Source: Candidatus Thermoplasmatota archaeon (GTDB lineage Archaea > Thermoplasmatota > SW-10-69-26 > JACQPN01 > JAJPHT01). Taken from it: a stretch of 64,000 bases of DNA. Location: contig DATLGO010000098.1 in the NCBI GenBank assembly GCA_035540375.1, positions 41,530-105,529 on the forward strand, written 5' to 3'. The translations under genes were made by a program, and so were the position numbers. Position 1 is the first letter of the stretch; each line of letters begins with the position of its first letter. The notes below the pieces were generated by a model that saw only the letters and a program-made list of their open reading frames with translations, did not search any database and was not told where the DNA came from. Below are positions 50,813 to 60,131 of the stretch, in pieces.

Positions 50813-51763
50813 GTGCGCGTGGAGACGCAGCGCCCCTGGGACCTCGCCCTCGTCGCGGGCCTCGCGCTCGCCACCGTCGCGGTGGTCCTCGCCTTCCCGT
50901 GGCCGCCCCTCCGACTCGTCCTCGGCCTCCTGTTCGTGCTCGTCGCCCCCGGCTACGCGCTCGTGGCGGCCCTTTTCCCCGAGCGCCGGCGCGTGACCGT
51001 CGTCCGCAAGGGCGAGGACGCCGAGGCGACCGAGGAGGTCAAGGAGGGCCTCGACGCCGTCGAGCGCATCGCGCTGAGCCTCGGTCTCAGCATCGCCGTC
51101 GTGCCCCTCGCGGGCCTCGCGCTCAACTTCACGCCCTGGGGCATCCGGCTCGTCCCCATCCTCGCGACGCTCGCCGGTTTCACGCTCGCCGCGTGCGCGG
51201 TCGCCGCCTGGCGTCGCGCGCGATTGCCGGCCTCGGAGCGCTTCGTCGTGGCCTTCGATCTCTCGCCTCCGTCCTGGCGCGGCCAGTCGCCCCTCGACAA
51301 GGCCCTCACCCTCGGGCTCGCGCTCGCGGTGGTGATCGCGGGCGCGGCGCTCGCCTACGTCCTTGCGACGCCGAGGGAAGGCGAATCGTTCACGGAATTC
51401 TACGTCCTCGGTCCGACGGGCAAGGCCGAAGGGTATCCCTCGAACCTCTCGGCGGACGAGACGGGACGCGTCATCGTGGGCATCGTGAACCGCGAAGGGG
51501 AAGGCGTCCCGTACGCGGCGCGCGCCTACGCCGAGCGGGGTTCGTTCGTGAACGGTACGGGCGCGAACCGGACGTTCGTCGTCGCCGAGACGATCCCCAT
51601 CGCGGCGTGGAACGCCACCCTCGCCGACGGCGAGAAGGACGAGCGCAACGTGACCTACGCGTTCGCCGAGCCCGGAACGTACAGGGTTCGCTTCGATCTC
51701 GACCGCCCCGGCGCCGAATCGCCCTACCGCCGCCTGCACCTCTGGGTCGCCGTCACAGGTTGA
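50813..51763 (+). CDS. DUF1616 membrane protein
   Basis: A 316-residue protein from GTG: four transmembrane helices in the first 175 residues (around 13-30, 34-53, 88-105, 112-135, with FPERRRVTVVRKGED between) and an extracellular beta domain (195-315) with FTEFYVLGPTGKAEGYPSNLS. This is the DUF1616 architecture, common in archaeal envelope clusters. It overlaps the next minus-strand gene by 11 bases. Function unknown. Confidence 0.82.
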   Translation: MRVETQRPWDLALVAGLALATVAVVLAFPWPPLRLVLGLLFVLVAPGYALVAALFPERRRVTVVRKGEDAEATEEVKEGLDAVERIALSLGLSIAVVPLAGLALNFTPWGIRLVPILATLAGFTLAACAVAAWRRARLPASERFVVAFDLSPPSWRGQSPLDKALTLGLALAVVIAGAALAYVLATPREGESFTEFYVLGPTGKAEGYPSNLSADETGRVIVGIVNREGEGVPYAARAYAERGSFVNGTGANRTFVVAETIPIAAWNATLADGEKDERNVTYAFAEPGTYRVRFDLDRPGAESPYRRLHLWVAVTG

Positions 51764-52004
51764 GGATCGCGCGGATGCGCGCGACGACGATGTAGACGAA
51801 CGCGAGGACGCCGAGGAAAACGAAGACGCCGATGCGTTCGCGGACCGACGCGGGCGCGTGCGCGCCCAACGCCTCGCGCAGGACGAGCAGGCCCACGAGG
51901 ACGACGACCACGTACACGTCGATCGCGCCCGTCGAGGCGAGGGCCGCGCCCGCGAAGCCCACGAGCCCGATGAACGCGAGCCCGGCGGCGGCCGCGAGCC
52001 TCAC
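51753..52004 (-). CDS. Small membrane protein
   Basis: An 83-residue protein from GTG with three transmembrane helices (2-24, 27-45, 60-78). Its GTG overlaps the stop of the next gene upstream (GTGA), so it is coupled to the 52001 gene. No family recognised. Confidence 0.6.
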   Translation of the reverse strand: MRLAAAAGLAFIGLVGFAGAALASTGAIDVYVVVVLVGLLVLREALGAHAPASVRERIGVFVFLGVLAFVYIVVARIRAILNL

Positions 52005-52744
52005 GGGCCCTCCGGGCGGAACCGGATCGCGACCGCGGGCGGCTCGACGAGGGCGGATTCGACCGCGACGGGACGCGCGAGCGCCTTCGCGAGCGCGCAT
52101 CCCGCGGCCTGGCAGAGGGCGCACCCGGCGCGCTCGCACGCGGGCGAGGCGGGGTCCTCGAAGCAAGGCAAAGCAACGGCCGCGCGACGGAAATGCACCA
52201 CGAGGGTCTCCCCCTCGGAAGCGACCCGAACGCCGCCGGCGAGATCGCTTGCCCCCGCAAGGCCCTTGAGGAACGACTCGACGTCGGCGACGCTCGCGCC
52301 CGCGAGGACGGCGCCCGAGGCCTCCTCGTGCGCGGCGAGGAGCGCGAGCCCGGAGGGCGCGACCGCGGCGCCGATCTTCGTCGACGTGCCCGCATAGGCG
52401 ACGGTGGTCGCATCGAGGATCGGCACCGGCTTCGCGTTGTCGCTTGCGGGCATGAAGAGCCGCGGCGCGCCGACGTTGCCCTGGTCGTGCACGTAGACCG
52501 GTCGACCTTCGAGGCGGAGGCCGCGGCGCACGTCCGCGAGCGCGCGCGCGTCGCCCGCGAGGAGCGGCGCGACCGAGGAGGCCGGGACGGCGCGCTCCGC
52601 GACCACGAGCGCGACGAAGAGCCCCGTCGCGCCGAAGGCGAAAGCGAGCATCGCGTTCACGGGCGCGTCGAGAAGCAGGAAGGACGGAACGGCGAGGCTC
52701 GCCGCGAGCGCGCCGAGCGCGCGGATCCGCCAGTCGCTCCGCAT
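52001..52744 (-). CDS. Membrane protein with Cys-rich C-terminus
   Basis: A 247-residue protein: two N-terminal transmembrane helices (9-28, 31-50) and a soluble domain with LPCFEDPASPACERAGCALCQAAGCALAKAL near 205, given here as CFED-PAC-GCALC-GCAL. Six cysteines in this spacing suggest metal or cluster binding. ATG 52744 has a TATA-like box 28 bases upstream that it shares with the divergent 52848 operon. Unknown family. Confidence 0.55.
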   Translation of the reverse strand: MRSDWRIRALGALAASLAVPSFLLLDAPVNAMLAFAFGATGLFVALVVAERAVPASSVAPLLAGDARALADVRRGLRLEGRPVYVHDQGNVGAPRLFMPASDNAKPVPILDATTVAYAGTSTKIGAAVAPSGLALLAAHEEASGAVLAGASVADVESFLKGLAGASDLAGGVRVASEGETLVVHFRRAAVALPCFEDPASPACERAGCALCQAAGCALAKALARPVAVESALVEPPAVAIRFRPEGP

Positions 52745-52767
52745 CGGCGCGCGAGAGGTCCCGGCGC

Positions 52768-52777
52768 GATATATGGG
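52768..52777. promoter_or_regulatory. Divergent TATA-like box GATATATGGG
   Basis: A nearly palindromic ATATAT in the gap between the minus-strand 52744 gene (28 bases away) and the plus-strand DUF4129 operon (75 bases away). It could serve both directions. Confidence 0.5.
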
Positions 52778-52847
52778 TTCCGAAGAGGCGCCGCCCGGAG
52801 GCGCAAGCAAAGCCTTGATGATGCAGGGAAAGCCTCGGCCGCGCATC

Positions 52848-54575
52848 ATGGAGCGCAGCCTGGGGCCCTTCATCCTCGCGCTCCTCCTCGCGCTCCCCGT
52901 CGCCGCGGCCGAAGGGAACCGCTTCCACGAGGACCCCGCCGCGGCCGAGGAGGATTACCGCGTCCTCGCCGCCCTCGCCTCGCGGATCTCTCTCGAGACC
53001 GCGCGGGGGGTCGAGGCCGCGTTCGCCCAGGACGACGAGGAGGCCGACGAGCGGCTTGCGGACGCGGACCGTCGCGCCCGCGCCCTTGCGGACGGGGCGC
53101 AGGTGGAGGCCCGGAGCGCGACGAGCGCGGCGCGGCTTGCGCCCTTCGCGCAGGCCACCCTTTCGGTCGCGACGAACGCGACGACGCTCGCGCGGGACTG
53201 GGCTCGCTTCAGCGCCATCGGGAGCGACGATCTCGCCTCCCCCGCGCGGTACGCCGAAGCGCTCTTCCTCCTCGCGAGCGCGCGAGGCGCCCTCGCCGAC
53301 GCGACGCACGGCGTCGACGCGCTCGACCGGCTCGAAGTCGACGTGACGCGCCTGCGCGGCGCGCTCGCGACCGCCGAAGCGGCGATCGCCGAGGCGACCG
53401 CGCGCCTCGAACGAGAAGCGGCCCACGCCGTCTCCGGCATCCTGCTCGAGGCGACCCCGGCGCGCCTCGCGCTCGGCGAAACCCTGACGCTTCGCGGCCT
53501 TCTCGCGCGGACCGACGGCGACGTCGGCGGCGTCGTGGTCCTGCTCGAGGCCGACGGGCGACCCTGGGGCGAGGCGACGACGGACAAGCACGGCTTCTTT
53601 CAGCTCGCGCGCGCCGTTCCCATGGACCTCGCCGTCGGCCGCCACGAAGCGGTCGCGCGCGCCGCGGGGCTCGTCTCCGCGCCCGCTGTCTTCGAGGTCG
53701 GGCGCATCCCGACGACGCTCACCCTCGCTCCCGCCCGCGGAACGTTTCAACCGGGAACCGACCCCTCGTTTTCCGTCGGGCTCTTCGACGCGCATGGTCG
53801 CGGCGTCGACGCGCGCGTCGCGCTCTCGCGCGGCGGCGTCGACGTCGGCGCGATCGAGGTCGTCGGGGGGCGCGGCGCCTTCGTGTGGGCGGGCGCGGGA
53901 CTCGCGCTCGGCGACCACGTCCTCGAGGCCCGCTTCGAGGGCACGCGCACGCACGCCCCGTCGCGCGCCGAGGCGTCGTTCGGAGTCGGGACCTCCCGAA
54001 GCGACGGGGCGTCGCGCCCCGGGGGGCTCGACCTTTCCGTGGCCCTCCGCGCCCTCCTCGTCGTCGCCCTCGTCCTCCCGCATGCCTGGGCCCTCGACCG
54101 GTCGCGCGCTCCGCGCGGCCTTCTCTATGTCGGTCCGATCGCGGCCGGCCTTTTCGCAACGGCGCTCGCCGACTTGCCCACGGGGGCCGTCGCGGCCGCG
54201 CTCGCCGCCGCCGCGAGCGCGATCCACGCGCGCGGCCGGCGCGCGCGGGCGATCGCGCCCGAGCCGCCCGTCCGAGAGACGCCCGCGACGCGCGCCGCGG
54301 CGCCCGTCGCGAACGAGGAGCCCGCGACCGCGCGGGAAGCCGTCGCGGCCGCCTACCTCCGCATCCTCCGGGACCTCGAAGCCTCAGGCCTCGAAACGGG
54401 CCCGCGCACGCCGCGCGAGATCGAGCGCATCCTCCTCGACCGCGGCCATCCGGCAGGGCCGGTCCGCGAGGTCACGCGGCTCGCCGAGCGCGCGCTCTAC
54501 GAAGGGCGCGCGGCCGACGAGGACGTGCCGGCCTTCATGACCGCCGCGCGATCCATCGGGGGGAGCGCGGGATGA
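52848..54575 (+). CDS. DUF4129-type membrane protein
   Basis: A 575-residue protein: signal peptide (1-22), a helical external region (30-180), beta-sandwich domains (about 190-380), a transmembrane block (about 390-445), and a cytosolic C-terminal DUF4129-like helical domain (YLRILRDLEASGLETGPRTPREIERIL). First gene of a five-gene operon ending at 58566 with every junction overlapping by a few bases. ATG 52818 is an alternative start. DUF4129 proteins accompany MoxR and DUF58 in many genomes; the set is thought to assemble membrane or surface protein complexes. Confidence 0.72.
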   Translation: MERSLGPFILALLLALPVAAAEGNRFHEDPAAAEEDYRVLAALASRISLETARGVEAAFAQDDEEADERLADADRRARALADGAQVEARSATSAARLAPFAQATLSVATNATTLARDWARFSAIGSDDLASPARYAEALFLLASARGALADATHGVDALDRLEVDVTRLRGALATAEAAIAEATARLEREAAHAVSGILLEATPARLALGETLTLRGLLARTDGDVGGVVVLLEADGRPWGEATTDKHGFFQLARAVPMDLAVGRHEAVARAAGLVSAPAVFEVGRIPTTLTLAPARGTFQPGTDPSFSVGLFDAHGRGVDARVALSRGGVDVGAIEVVGGRGAFVWAGAGLALGDHVLEARFEGTRTHAPSRAEASFGVGTSRSDGASRPGGLDLSVALRALLVVALVLPHAWALDRSRAPRGLLYVGPIAAGLFATALADLPTGAVAAALAAAASAIHARGRRARAIAPEPPVRETPATRAAAPVANEEPATAREAVAAAYLRILRDLEASGLETGPRTPREIERILLDRGHPAGPVREVTRLAERALYEGRAADEDVPAFMTAARSIGGSAG

Positions 54576-55687
54576 GACGCGCGACGGGGCGGTTCTACGC
54601 GCTCACCGCGCTCGTGCTCGTCGTCGCGGCGCTCGTCACCGCCGCGCTCATGCAGCCCATCGTGGGCACGCGCACGGATTTCAGCCTGTTCAACACCCGG
54701 TGGAACGGCGCGAGCGGCTTCGCCGCGGAGGCGCACGGCGCGGGAGGCCTCGTGCCCGCGTTCGACGTCGCGGAGGACGACGGGAACCTTTCGATCGTCC
54801 ACCGCTCGTTCGCGGAGTTCGCGCCCGACCCCGGCGGGGCGAGCCTTGTCGTCCTCGGACCGGGAAGCGATCCGAACGAGGAGGAAGCGGCGTGGCTCCG
54901 CCAATTCGTGAGGGCCGGGGGCCGCGCGCTCGTCGCCGACGATTTCGGCCGGGGCAACGCGTTTCTCGAGGCCATCGGAGCGAAAACGCGCTTCGCGGGC
55001 GACGCCCTCGCGGGCCTCGCCTACGCCCGGAGCCCCGGTTTCGTCGTCTCCGCGAACTTCACCGCGCACCCGCTCGTCGAGGGCGTCTCCGAAAGCGTGC
55101 TCTCCTTCCCGACCGCCCTCGATCTCGGGGGCTCGGCCACGTCCCTTGCGCGAACGGACGGGTCGACGTGGCTCGACCGCGACCGCGACCTCGAGCGGGA
55201 CGCGGGCGAGCAAGCGGGCCCGTTCACGTGGATCGCGGTCGAGCGCGTCGGCGCCGGCGAGGTGCTCATCGTGGCCGACCCCAGCGTCTTCGTGAACGGC
55301 CTGCGCCCGCTCGGGGACAACGCGCGCCTCGCGTCGAACGCGATCGCGTGGCTCGCGATCGACGGGCGCCGCATCCTGATCGACGAATCCCACCGCGATT
55401 ACCCGGATCCCGTGCGGTTCCTCGGCGCGTCGCTGCGGGCGCTCCCCGAAACCTGGAGGCTCGGCCTCGCCGTCGGGGGCTTCCTCGCGTTCGTCGCCTT
55501 CGCATCCGTCGACGGCCGCGCGCTCGCGCGACGCCCCCGCGCCGCGCTCGAGCGCCTCCTCGGCCGCCTCCTTCCCCCCGCCAGACCGCGGACCCGCGAT
55601 CTCGTCGCGGAGGCGCGCAAGCGGCACCCTGATTGGGACGAAAGCGCTTTGACAGACATCCTCGCTCAGTGGAAGGTCAAGCCATGA
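54572..55687 (+). CDS. DUF4350 membrane protein
   Basis: A 371-residue protein: N-terminal anchor helix (9-31), an external Rossmann-like domain (SLVVLGPGSDPNEEEAAWLRQFV, VADDFGRGNAFLEAIG; glutamine-amidotransferase-like without the catalytic Cys), a second helix (about 298-318), and a cytosolic tail. This is the DUF4350 layout. It starts at ATGA overlapping the upstream stop and ends the same way at the moxR start. Confidence 0.75.
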   Translation: MRRATGRFYALTALVLVVAALVTAALMQPIVGTRTDFSLFNTRWNGASGFAAEAHGAGGLVPAFDVAEDDGNLSIVHRSFAEFAPDPGGASLVVLGPGSDPNEEEAAWLRQFVRAGGRALVADDFGRGNAFLEAIGAKTRFAGDALAGLAYARSPGFVVSANFTAHPLVEGVSESVLSFPTALDLGGSATSLARTDGSTWLDRDRDLERDAGEQAGPFTWIAVERVGAGEVLIVADPSVFVNGLRPLGDNARLASNAIAWLAIDGRRILIDESHRDYPDPVRFLGASLRALPETWRLGLAVGGFLAFVAFASVDGRALARRPRAALERLLGRLLPPARPRTRDLVAEARKRHPDWDESALTDILAQWKVKP

Positions 55688-56676
55688 CGGATCCCGCCGC
55701 GATCGCGAAGAGCCTCGAGCGCGCCCGAGCCGAGATCGCCCGCGTCGTCGTCGGCTACGACGACGTCGCCACCGACCTCCTCGTGGGGCTCCTCGCGAAC
55801 GGCCACGTGCTCCTCGAAGGGGTCCCGGGCATCGCGAAGACCACGCTCGCGAAGACCTTCGCAACGGCGAGCGGCCTCACGTTCAAGCGCGTCCAGTTCA
55901 CGCAGGATCTTCTTCCGGCGGACATCACGGGGCATTACTACTTCGACCAGAAAACCGAGGACTTTGCGATGCGGCGCGGCCCGGTCTTCACGAACCTCCT
56001 CCTCGCGGACGAGATCAACCGCGCGCCGCCCAAGACGCAAAGCGCCCTCCTCGAAGCGATGGAGGAGCGGCAGGTGACGATCGAGGGCCGCACCTTCCCG
56101 CTCGAATCGCCGTTCATGGTCATCGCGACGATGAACCCGGTCGACGTCGAGGGCGTGTACAAGCTCCCCGAAGCGCAGCTCGACCGCTTCATGATCCGCA
56201 CGCGCATGGGCTACCTCGACCCCGAACGCGAGCGCCAGATGCTCGAAGCGAAGGCTTTCGCGGCGCCGCGGACCGTGTCCCCCGCCCTCGACGACAAGAC
56301 GCTCAAGGCCGCGCAAGCCGCGGTCCAGGCGGTCCACGTCGAACGCGACGTCGTCGCCTACGTGCAGGGCGTCGCGCGGGCGACGCGCGACCACCCGGGC
56401 GTGACGCTCGGCGCGAGCCCGCGCGCGATGGAGCAGATGATGCAGGCCGCCCGGGCCATCGCGCTCCTCGACGGCCGGGGCCACGTCCTTCCGGACGACG
56501 TGAAATACGTCGCCCCGCGCGTTCTCAACCACCGCATCATCCTCCACGTGGACGCCGAGATCGAAGGCAAGACGCCCGAGTCCGCGGTCGCGGATGCCCT
56601 CGCGAAGGTCGAGGTCCCGAAGGGGCCGCCCGCCCGCAGCGCCGCCTTCTCGGTCGCGCGTCGGGACACGCGGTGA
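55684..56676 (+). CDS. MoxR-family AAA+ ATPase
   Basis: A 330-residue AAA+ ATPase. Seen: Walker A GVPGIAKTTLAKT near 48, pore loop region DLLPADITGHYYFD, Walker B LLLADEINRAPPKTQ near 104, sensor I IATMNPVD near 140, the arginine finger region ALLEAMEERQVTIEG, and sensor II ASPRAMEQMM near 250. Complete and normal length. MoxR acts as a chaperone on the DUF58/VWA partner encoded next. Confidence 0.95.
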   Translation: MTDPAAIAKSLERARAEIARVVVGYDDVATDLLVGLLANGHVLLEGVPGIAKTTLAKTFATASGLTFKRVQFTQDLLPADITGHYYFDQKTEDFAMRRGPVFTNLLLADEINRAPPKTQSALLEAMEERQVTIEGRTFPLESPFMVIATMNPVDVEGVYKLPEAQLDRFMIRTRMGYLDPERERQMLEAKAFAAPRTVSPALDDKTLKAAQAAVQAVHVERDVVAYVQGVARATRDHPGVTLGASPRAMEQMMQAARAIALLDGRGHVLPDDVKYVAPRVLNHRIILHVDAEIEGKTPESAVADALAKVEVPKGPPARSAAFSVARRDTR

Positions 56677-56680
56677 AACC

Positions 56681-58090
56681 GTGGAGCCGACGGGCCTCGC
56701 GCGCGTCCTCCTTGCGGGCGGAGGCGGGCTCCTCGTCGTCGGCGTCCTCACGGCGAGCCTCGCCCCGAGCGCCGCGGGCCTCGCCGTCATCCTCCTCCTT
56801 GCCCACGCGCGCTTCGCGGCCGACGCGGCCTTCGCCGCGACGACGCTCCGGTACAAGCGCCGCGTCCTCGAGCCCGTCCTCCACGAGGGCGAGGCCTTCC
56901 ACGTCGAGATCGACGGGCGCGACTCCGCGCTCCCCCCGGGCGTCCGCGTCTCGGCGCGCGACCTTCGCCCCGCGGAGACGCCCGCCCTCGACGACCCGAC
57001 GGTCGAAGGCGCGGATACCGCTACGTACACGCTCCTTGCGACCGCGAAGGGGACGCACACGTTCACGCACGTCGTCGCGGATCTCTTGGACGCGCGCGGC
57101 CTCTGGCGCGCGCGACGCCTCGTGCCGCTCGAGACCACGGTGCACGCGCTCGCGAGCCTCGAAGCGATCGAGGCCGGTCGACGCCTCGCGAAACGCGACC
57201 CGCTCGACGCGTCCGCGAAGAGCCCCGTCGGACTCCTCGTGCGGGACCTCGAGTTCGAGAGCCTGCGCGCGTTCGCGCCCGGCGACCGCCTGCGCGACGT
57301 CGACTGGAAGCGGTACGCCAAGGTCGGCGCCCTCCTCACGAAGACCTGGGAGAAGGAGCTCGAAGCGACGGTCCTCGTCCTCCTGGACGCGGGGCGCACG
57401 ATGCGCGCCGCGGACGACCGCGCCTCGAAGCTCGACCATGCCGCGACGCTCGCGCTCGAACTGGTGGAGGCCGCGATCGACCGCAATCACCGCGTCGCCT
57501 TCGCGGCCTTCGACGAGCTCGACGTCGTGGACGACGTACCCGCGACGCGGGACCGCTCCCTCCCGCGCCGGCTCGCCGAGCGCCTCGCGGACCTCCCGGC
57601 CCGGCTCCTCGCGGCGCGCCGCCTCGACGTCGGGCTACCGGACGACGCGCCCGCCGACGCGGGCGAGGTCGCCTTCCTCGCGGCCGTCCAAGGCCTCGCC
57701 GCGCGCGCGCCCGCGCGCCCCCGACCCGGCGTCGCGGTCGCGACGGAGCGCGCGATCGCGGGCCTCGGGGACCAGAAGCTCTTCGTCGTCCTGTTCACGG
57801 ACCTCGAGACCCTGCCTGACGCGACCCTGAAGTCCGTCGCGACGCTCGCCGAGCGCGGCCACCGGGTGGTCGCGGTCGTCCTCCCCGGCACGAGCTACCG
57901 CGCGCCGCCCGCCGAGCCGCGCCTGCGCGACCTCGAGAACGCCTACCGGGAGCGCGCCACGCGCCGACGCGCCCGCACGGCGCTCGCGCGGCGCGGCGTC
58001 CGCATCGTCGAGATCGATCCCGGGACGACCGCCGCCGCCATCGCGGCGGCGGCCAGGAAGGACCCCAACGCGCGAGGAGGGGTCCGATGA
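56681..58090 (+). CDS. DUF58 protein with VWA-like domain
   Basis: A 469-residue protein: two N-terminal helices (10-45), a beta domain, then the DUF58 core motif VRDLEFESLRAFAPGDRLRDVDWKRYAKVGALLTK near 190 (given in part: LRAFAPGDRLRDVDWKRYA), followed by a VWA-like TVLVLLDAGRTMR (MIDAS-like, with D and T in place of DxSxS). GTG 56681 directly follows the moxR stop; another GTG at 56673 is out of frame. Partner of MoxR. Confidence 0.85.
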   Translation: MEPTGLARVLLAGGGGLLVVGVLTASLAPSAAGLAVILLLAHARFAADAAFAATTLRYKRRVLEPVLHEGEAFHVEIDGRDSALPPGVRVSARDLRPAETPALDDPTVEGADTATYTLLATAKGTHTFTHVVADLLDARGLWRARRLVPLETTVHALASLEAIEAGRRLAKRDPLDASAKSPVGLLVRDLEFESLRAFAPGDRLRDVDWKRYAKVGALLTKTWEKELEATVLVLLDAGRTMRAADDRASKLDHAATLALELVEAAIDRNHRVAFAAFDELDVVDDVPATRDRSLPRRLAERLADLPARLLAARRLDVGLPDDAPADAGEVAFLAAVQGLAARAPARPRPGVAVATERAIAGLGDQKLFVVLFTDLETLPDATLKSVATLAERGHRVVAVVLPGTSYRAPPAEPRLRDLENAYRERATRRRARTALARRGVRIVEIDPGTTAAAIAAAARKDPNARGGVR

Positions 58091-58566
58091 GGCTCGACCG
58101 CCGGCTGCCGGCCCTCGCCGCCCTCGCGGCCGCAAGCGCGCTCTGGATCACCTGGCCCGGCGCCGAGCACGCGGGATTCGCCGTCGCGCTCGCCGGGTTC
58201 GCCGGTCTCTTCGTCTGGCGCCGGGAGCGCGCCCTCGGTCTCGCCGCCCTCGCCGGGGCCGCCATCGCGACCTCGACCTTCGACGGCGACGGGCCGCGCG
58301 CGTGGGCCGCCGCCCTCCTGCTCCTCGTCCCGCTGGACGCGCTGCTTCTCGAAGATCGGCCCGTTCCGCGGTCCCGCCTGCCCGTCCGGACCGCCGGGCT
58401 CGTCGCGGGATTCGCGGCCGTCACCCTCGCCATGCTCGCTTGGGCCCCGACGGGCGGGCTCCTCGACGCGAACGCGTCCGGGACGCTCACCGCGACGCTC
58501 CTCGTCGCGGCCGTGGGGGCCGGCGTAGCGGTGTTCCTGCGCGGAGACGCCGACCTCGCCGGGTGA
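58087..58566 (+). CDS. Small hydrophobic membrane protein
   Basis: A 159-residue protein with four or five transmembrane helices and few charged residues between them. It starts inside the last codons of the DUF58 gene (ATGA). It is the last gene of the operon. No family recognised. Confidence 0.6.
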   Translation: MRLDRRLPALAALAAASALWITWPGAEHAGFAVALAGFAGLFVWRRERALGLAALAGAAIATSTFDGDGPRAWAAALLLLVPLDALLLEDRPVPRSRLPVRTAGLVAGFAAVTLAMLAWAPTGGLLDANASGTLTATLLVAAVGAGVAVFLRGDADLAG

Positions 58567-58593
58567 GGCGCTCTCCCCAGGAAGTTTGGAGGA

Positions 58594-58604
58594 GCTTAAG
58601 TATC
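58594..58604 (+). promoter_or_regulatory. TATA-like box GCTTAAGTATC
   Basis: It lies about 72 bases before the rmlA start, giving a leader of about 45 bases; this cluster is not leaderless. Confidence 0.5.
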
Positions 58605-58671
58605 TGGGGACGCTTTGTGCGACCCGGTCGGCGATGGGGCTGCGAGAGCCGTCGCCGCGGCTGGTCGCACC

Positions 58672-59547
58672 ATGAAGGGCATCATCCTCGCCGGCGGGTC
58701 GGGCACGCGCCTCCACCCCATGACGCGGGTCGTGAGCAAGCAGTTGCTCCCGGTCTACGACAAGCCGATGGTCTACTATCCGCTCTCGACCCTCATGCTC
58801 GCGGGCATCCGCGAAATCCTCGTCATCTCCACGCCCCACGACCTCCCGCTCTACCGCCAACTCCTCGGCGACGGGCGCGAACTCGGGTTGCGCCTGGAGT
58901 ACGCGGAACAGCCGCACCCGGGCGGCCTCGCGCAGGCCTTCATCATCGGCCGGGACTTCGTGGGCGACGACGCCGTCACGCTCATCCTCGGCGACAACAT
59001 CTTCTTCAGCCACGGGCTTTCGAAGCTCCTCCAGGATGCGGTGCGCTCGAACGAGGGCGCGACCATCTTCGGCTACCAGGTGCGCGATCCGCAGCGCTAT
59101 GGCGTCGCGGAATTCGACGAGAAGGGAAACGTCGTGGGCCTCGAGGAGAAACCAAAGCAGCCGAAATCGAGCTTCGCGGTCACCGGCCTCTACATCTACG
59201 ACAACGAGGTTCTCGACATCGCGGCCGGCCTCGCGCCGTCGCCGCGCGGCGAGCTCGAAATCACTGACGTGAACATGGAATACCTCCGCCGCGGCAAACT
59301 GAAGCTCGTCAAGTTCGGCCGCGGCACGGCCTGGCTCGACACGGGGACGCACCAGTCGCTCCTCGAAGCGTCGAGCTTCATCGCGACCCTCGACCACCGG
59401 CAGACTCTCAAGGTGGCCTGCGTCGAGGAGGTCGCCTATCGGATGGGCTACATCACCGCCGGCGACCTCGAGAAGCTCGCCGCCGCGTACGGACCCAACA
59501 ACGACTATCACAGCTACCTGACGAACATCGCGCGTCAGGCTCCTTGA
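58672..59547 (+). CDS. rmlA: Glucose-1-phosphate thymidylyltransferase
   Basis: A 291-residue nucleotidyltransferase that makes dTDP-glucose from glucose-1-phosphate and dTTP. Seen: [14 protein letters not shown], the [20 protein letters not shown] signature of Rml[30 protein letters not shown], and [13 protein letters not shown]. Length is standard. First gene of a four-gene sugar-nucleotide cluster. An earlier in-frame ATG at 58615 is less likely. Confidence 0.95.
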   Translation: MKGIILAGGSGTRLHPMTRVVSKQLLPVYDKPMVYYPLSTLMLAGIREILVISTPHDLPLYRQLLGDGRELGLRLEYAEQPHPGGLAQAFIIGRDFVGDDAVTLILGDNIFFSHGLSKLLQDAVRSNEGATIFGYQVRDPQRYGVAEFDEKGNVVGLEEKPKQPKSSFAVTGLYIYDNEVLDIAAGLAPSPRGELEITDVNMEYLRRGKLKLVKFGRGTAWLDTGTHQSLLEASSFIATLDHRQTLKVACVEEVAYRMGYITAGDLEKLAAAYGPNNDYHSYLTNIARQAP

Positions 59548-59558
59548 GAGGAAACAAC

Positions 59559-60131
59559 ATGCCGTTCGACTTCAAGCGCTTCGACGACCTGCCCGACGTC
59601 ATCCTGATCGAGCCGCGCGCGTTCGCGGACGACCGCGGGTGGTTCATGGAAACCTACAAGCGGAGCGAGTTCGTGAAGCACGGGATCCCGACGGATTTCG
59701 TGCAAGACAACCATTCGCGCTCCACCGCGAAAGGCACCATCCGGGGCCTCCACTATCAGAAGAACCCGACCGCGCAGGGCAAGCTCGTGCGCGCCGTCGT
59801 GGGCGGCATCTTCGACGTCGCGGTCGACATCCGCAAGGGCTCGCCGACGTTCGGGCGCTGGGTTTCGGCGGAACTCACCGCCGAGAACCGCCGCATGCTC
59901 TGGGTCCCGCCGGGCTTCGCGCACGGCATCTGCACGATCACGGACGTCGCCGAGATCATGTACAAGGTCACGGCCGAATACAACGCGGCCGACGACCGCG
60001 GCATCCGCTGGAACGACCCGACGCTCGGCATCCGCTGGCCGACGGCGACGCCCCACCTCTCCAAGAAGGACGCCGAAGCGCCCCTCCTCGACGCCGCCGA
60101 GAACAACTTCGCCTGGGAGGGACCGAAGTGA
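59559..60131 (+). CDS. rmlC: dTDP-4-dehydrorhamnose 3,5-epimerase
   Basis: A 190-residue cupin-fold epimerase. Seen: FMETYKRSEF, the catalytic His in IRGLHYQKNP, the Asp/Tyr region VAVDIRKGSPTFGRWV, and VPPGFAHGICTIT. Start at ATG 59559; a GAGAGG purine run lies ten bases upstream. Converts dTDP-4-keto-6-deoxyglucose to dTDP-4-keto-rhamnose. It overlaps the next gene through GTGA. Confidence 0.94.
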   Translation: MPFDFKRFDDLPDVILIEPRAFADDRGWFMETYKRSEFVKHGIPTDFVQDNHSRSTAKGTIRGLHYQKNPTAQGKLVRAVVGGIFDVAVDIRKGSPTFGRWVSAELTAENRRMLWVPPGFAHGICTITDVAEIMYKVTAEYNAADDRGIRWNDPTLGIRWPTATPHLSKKDAEAPLLDAAENNFAWEGPK

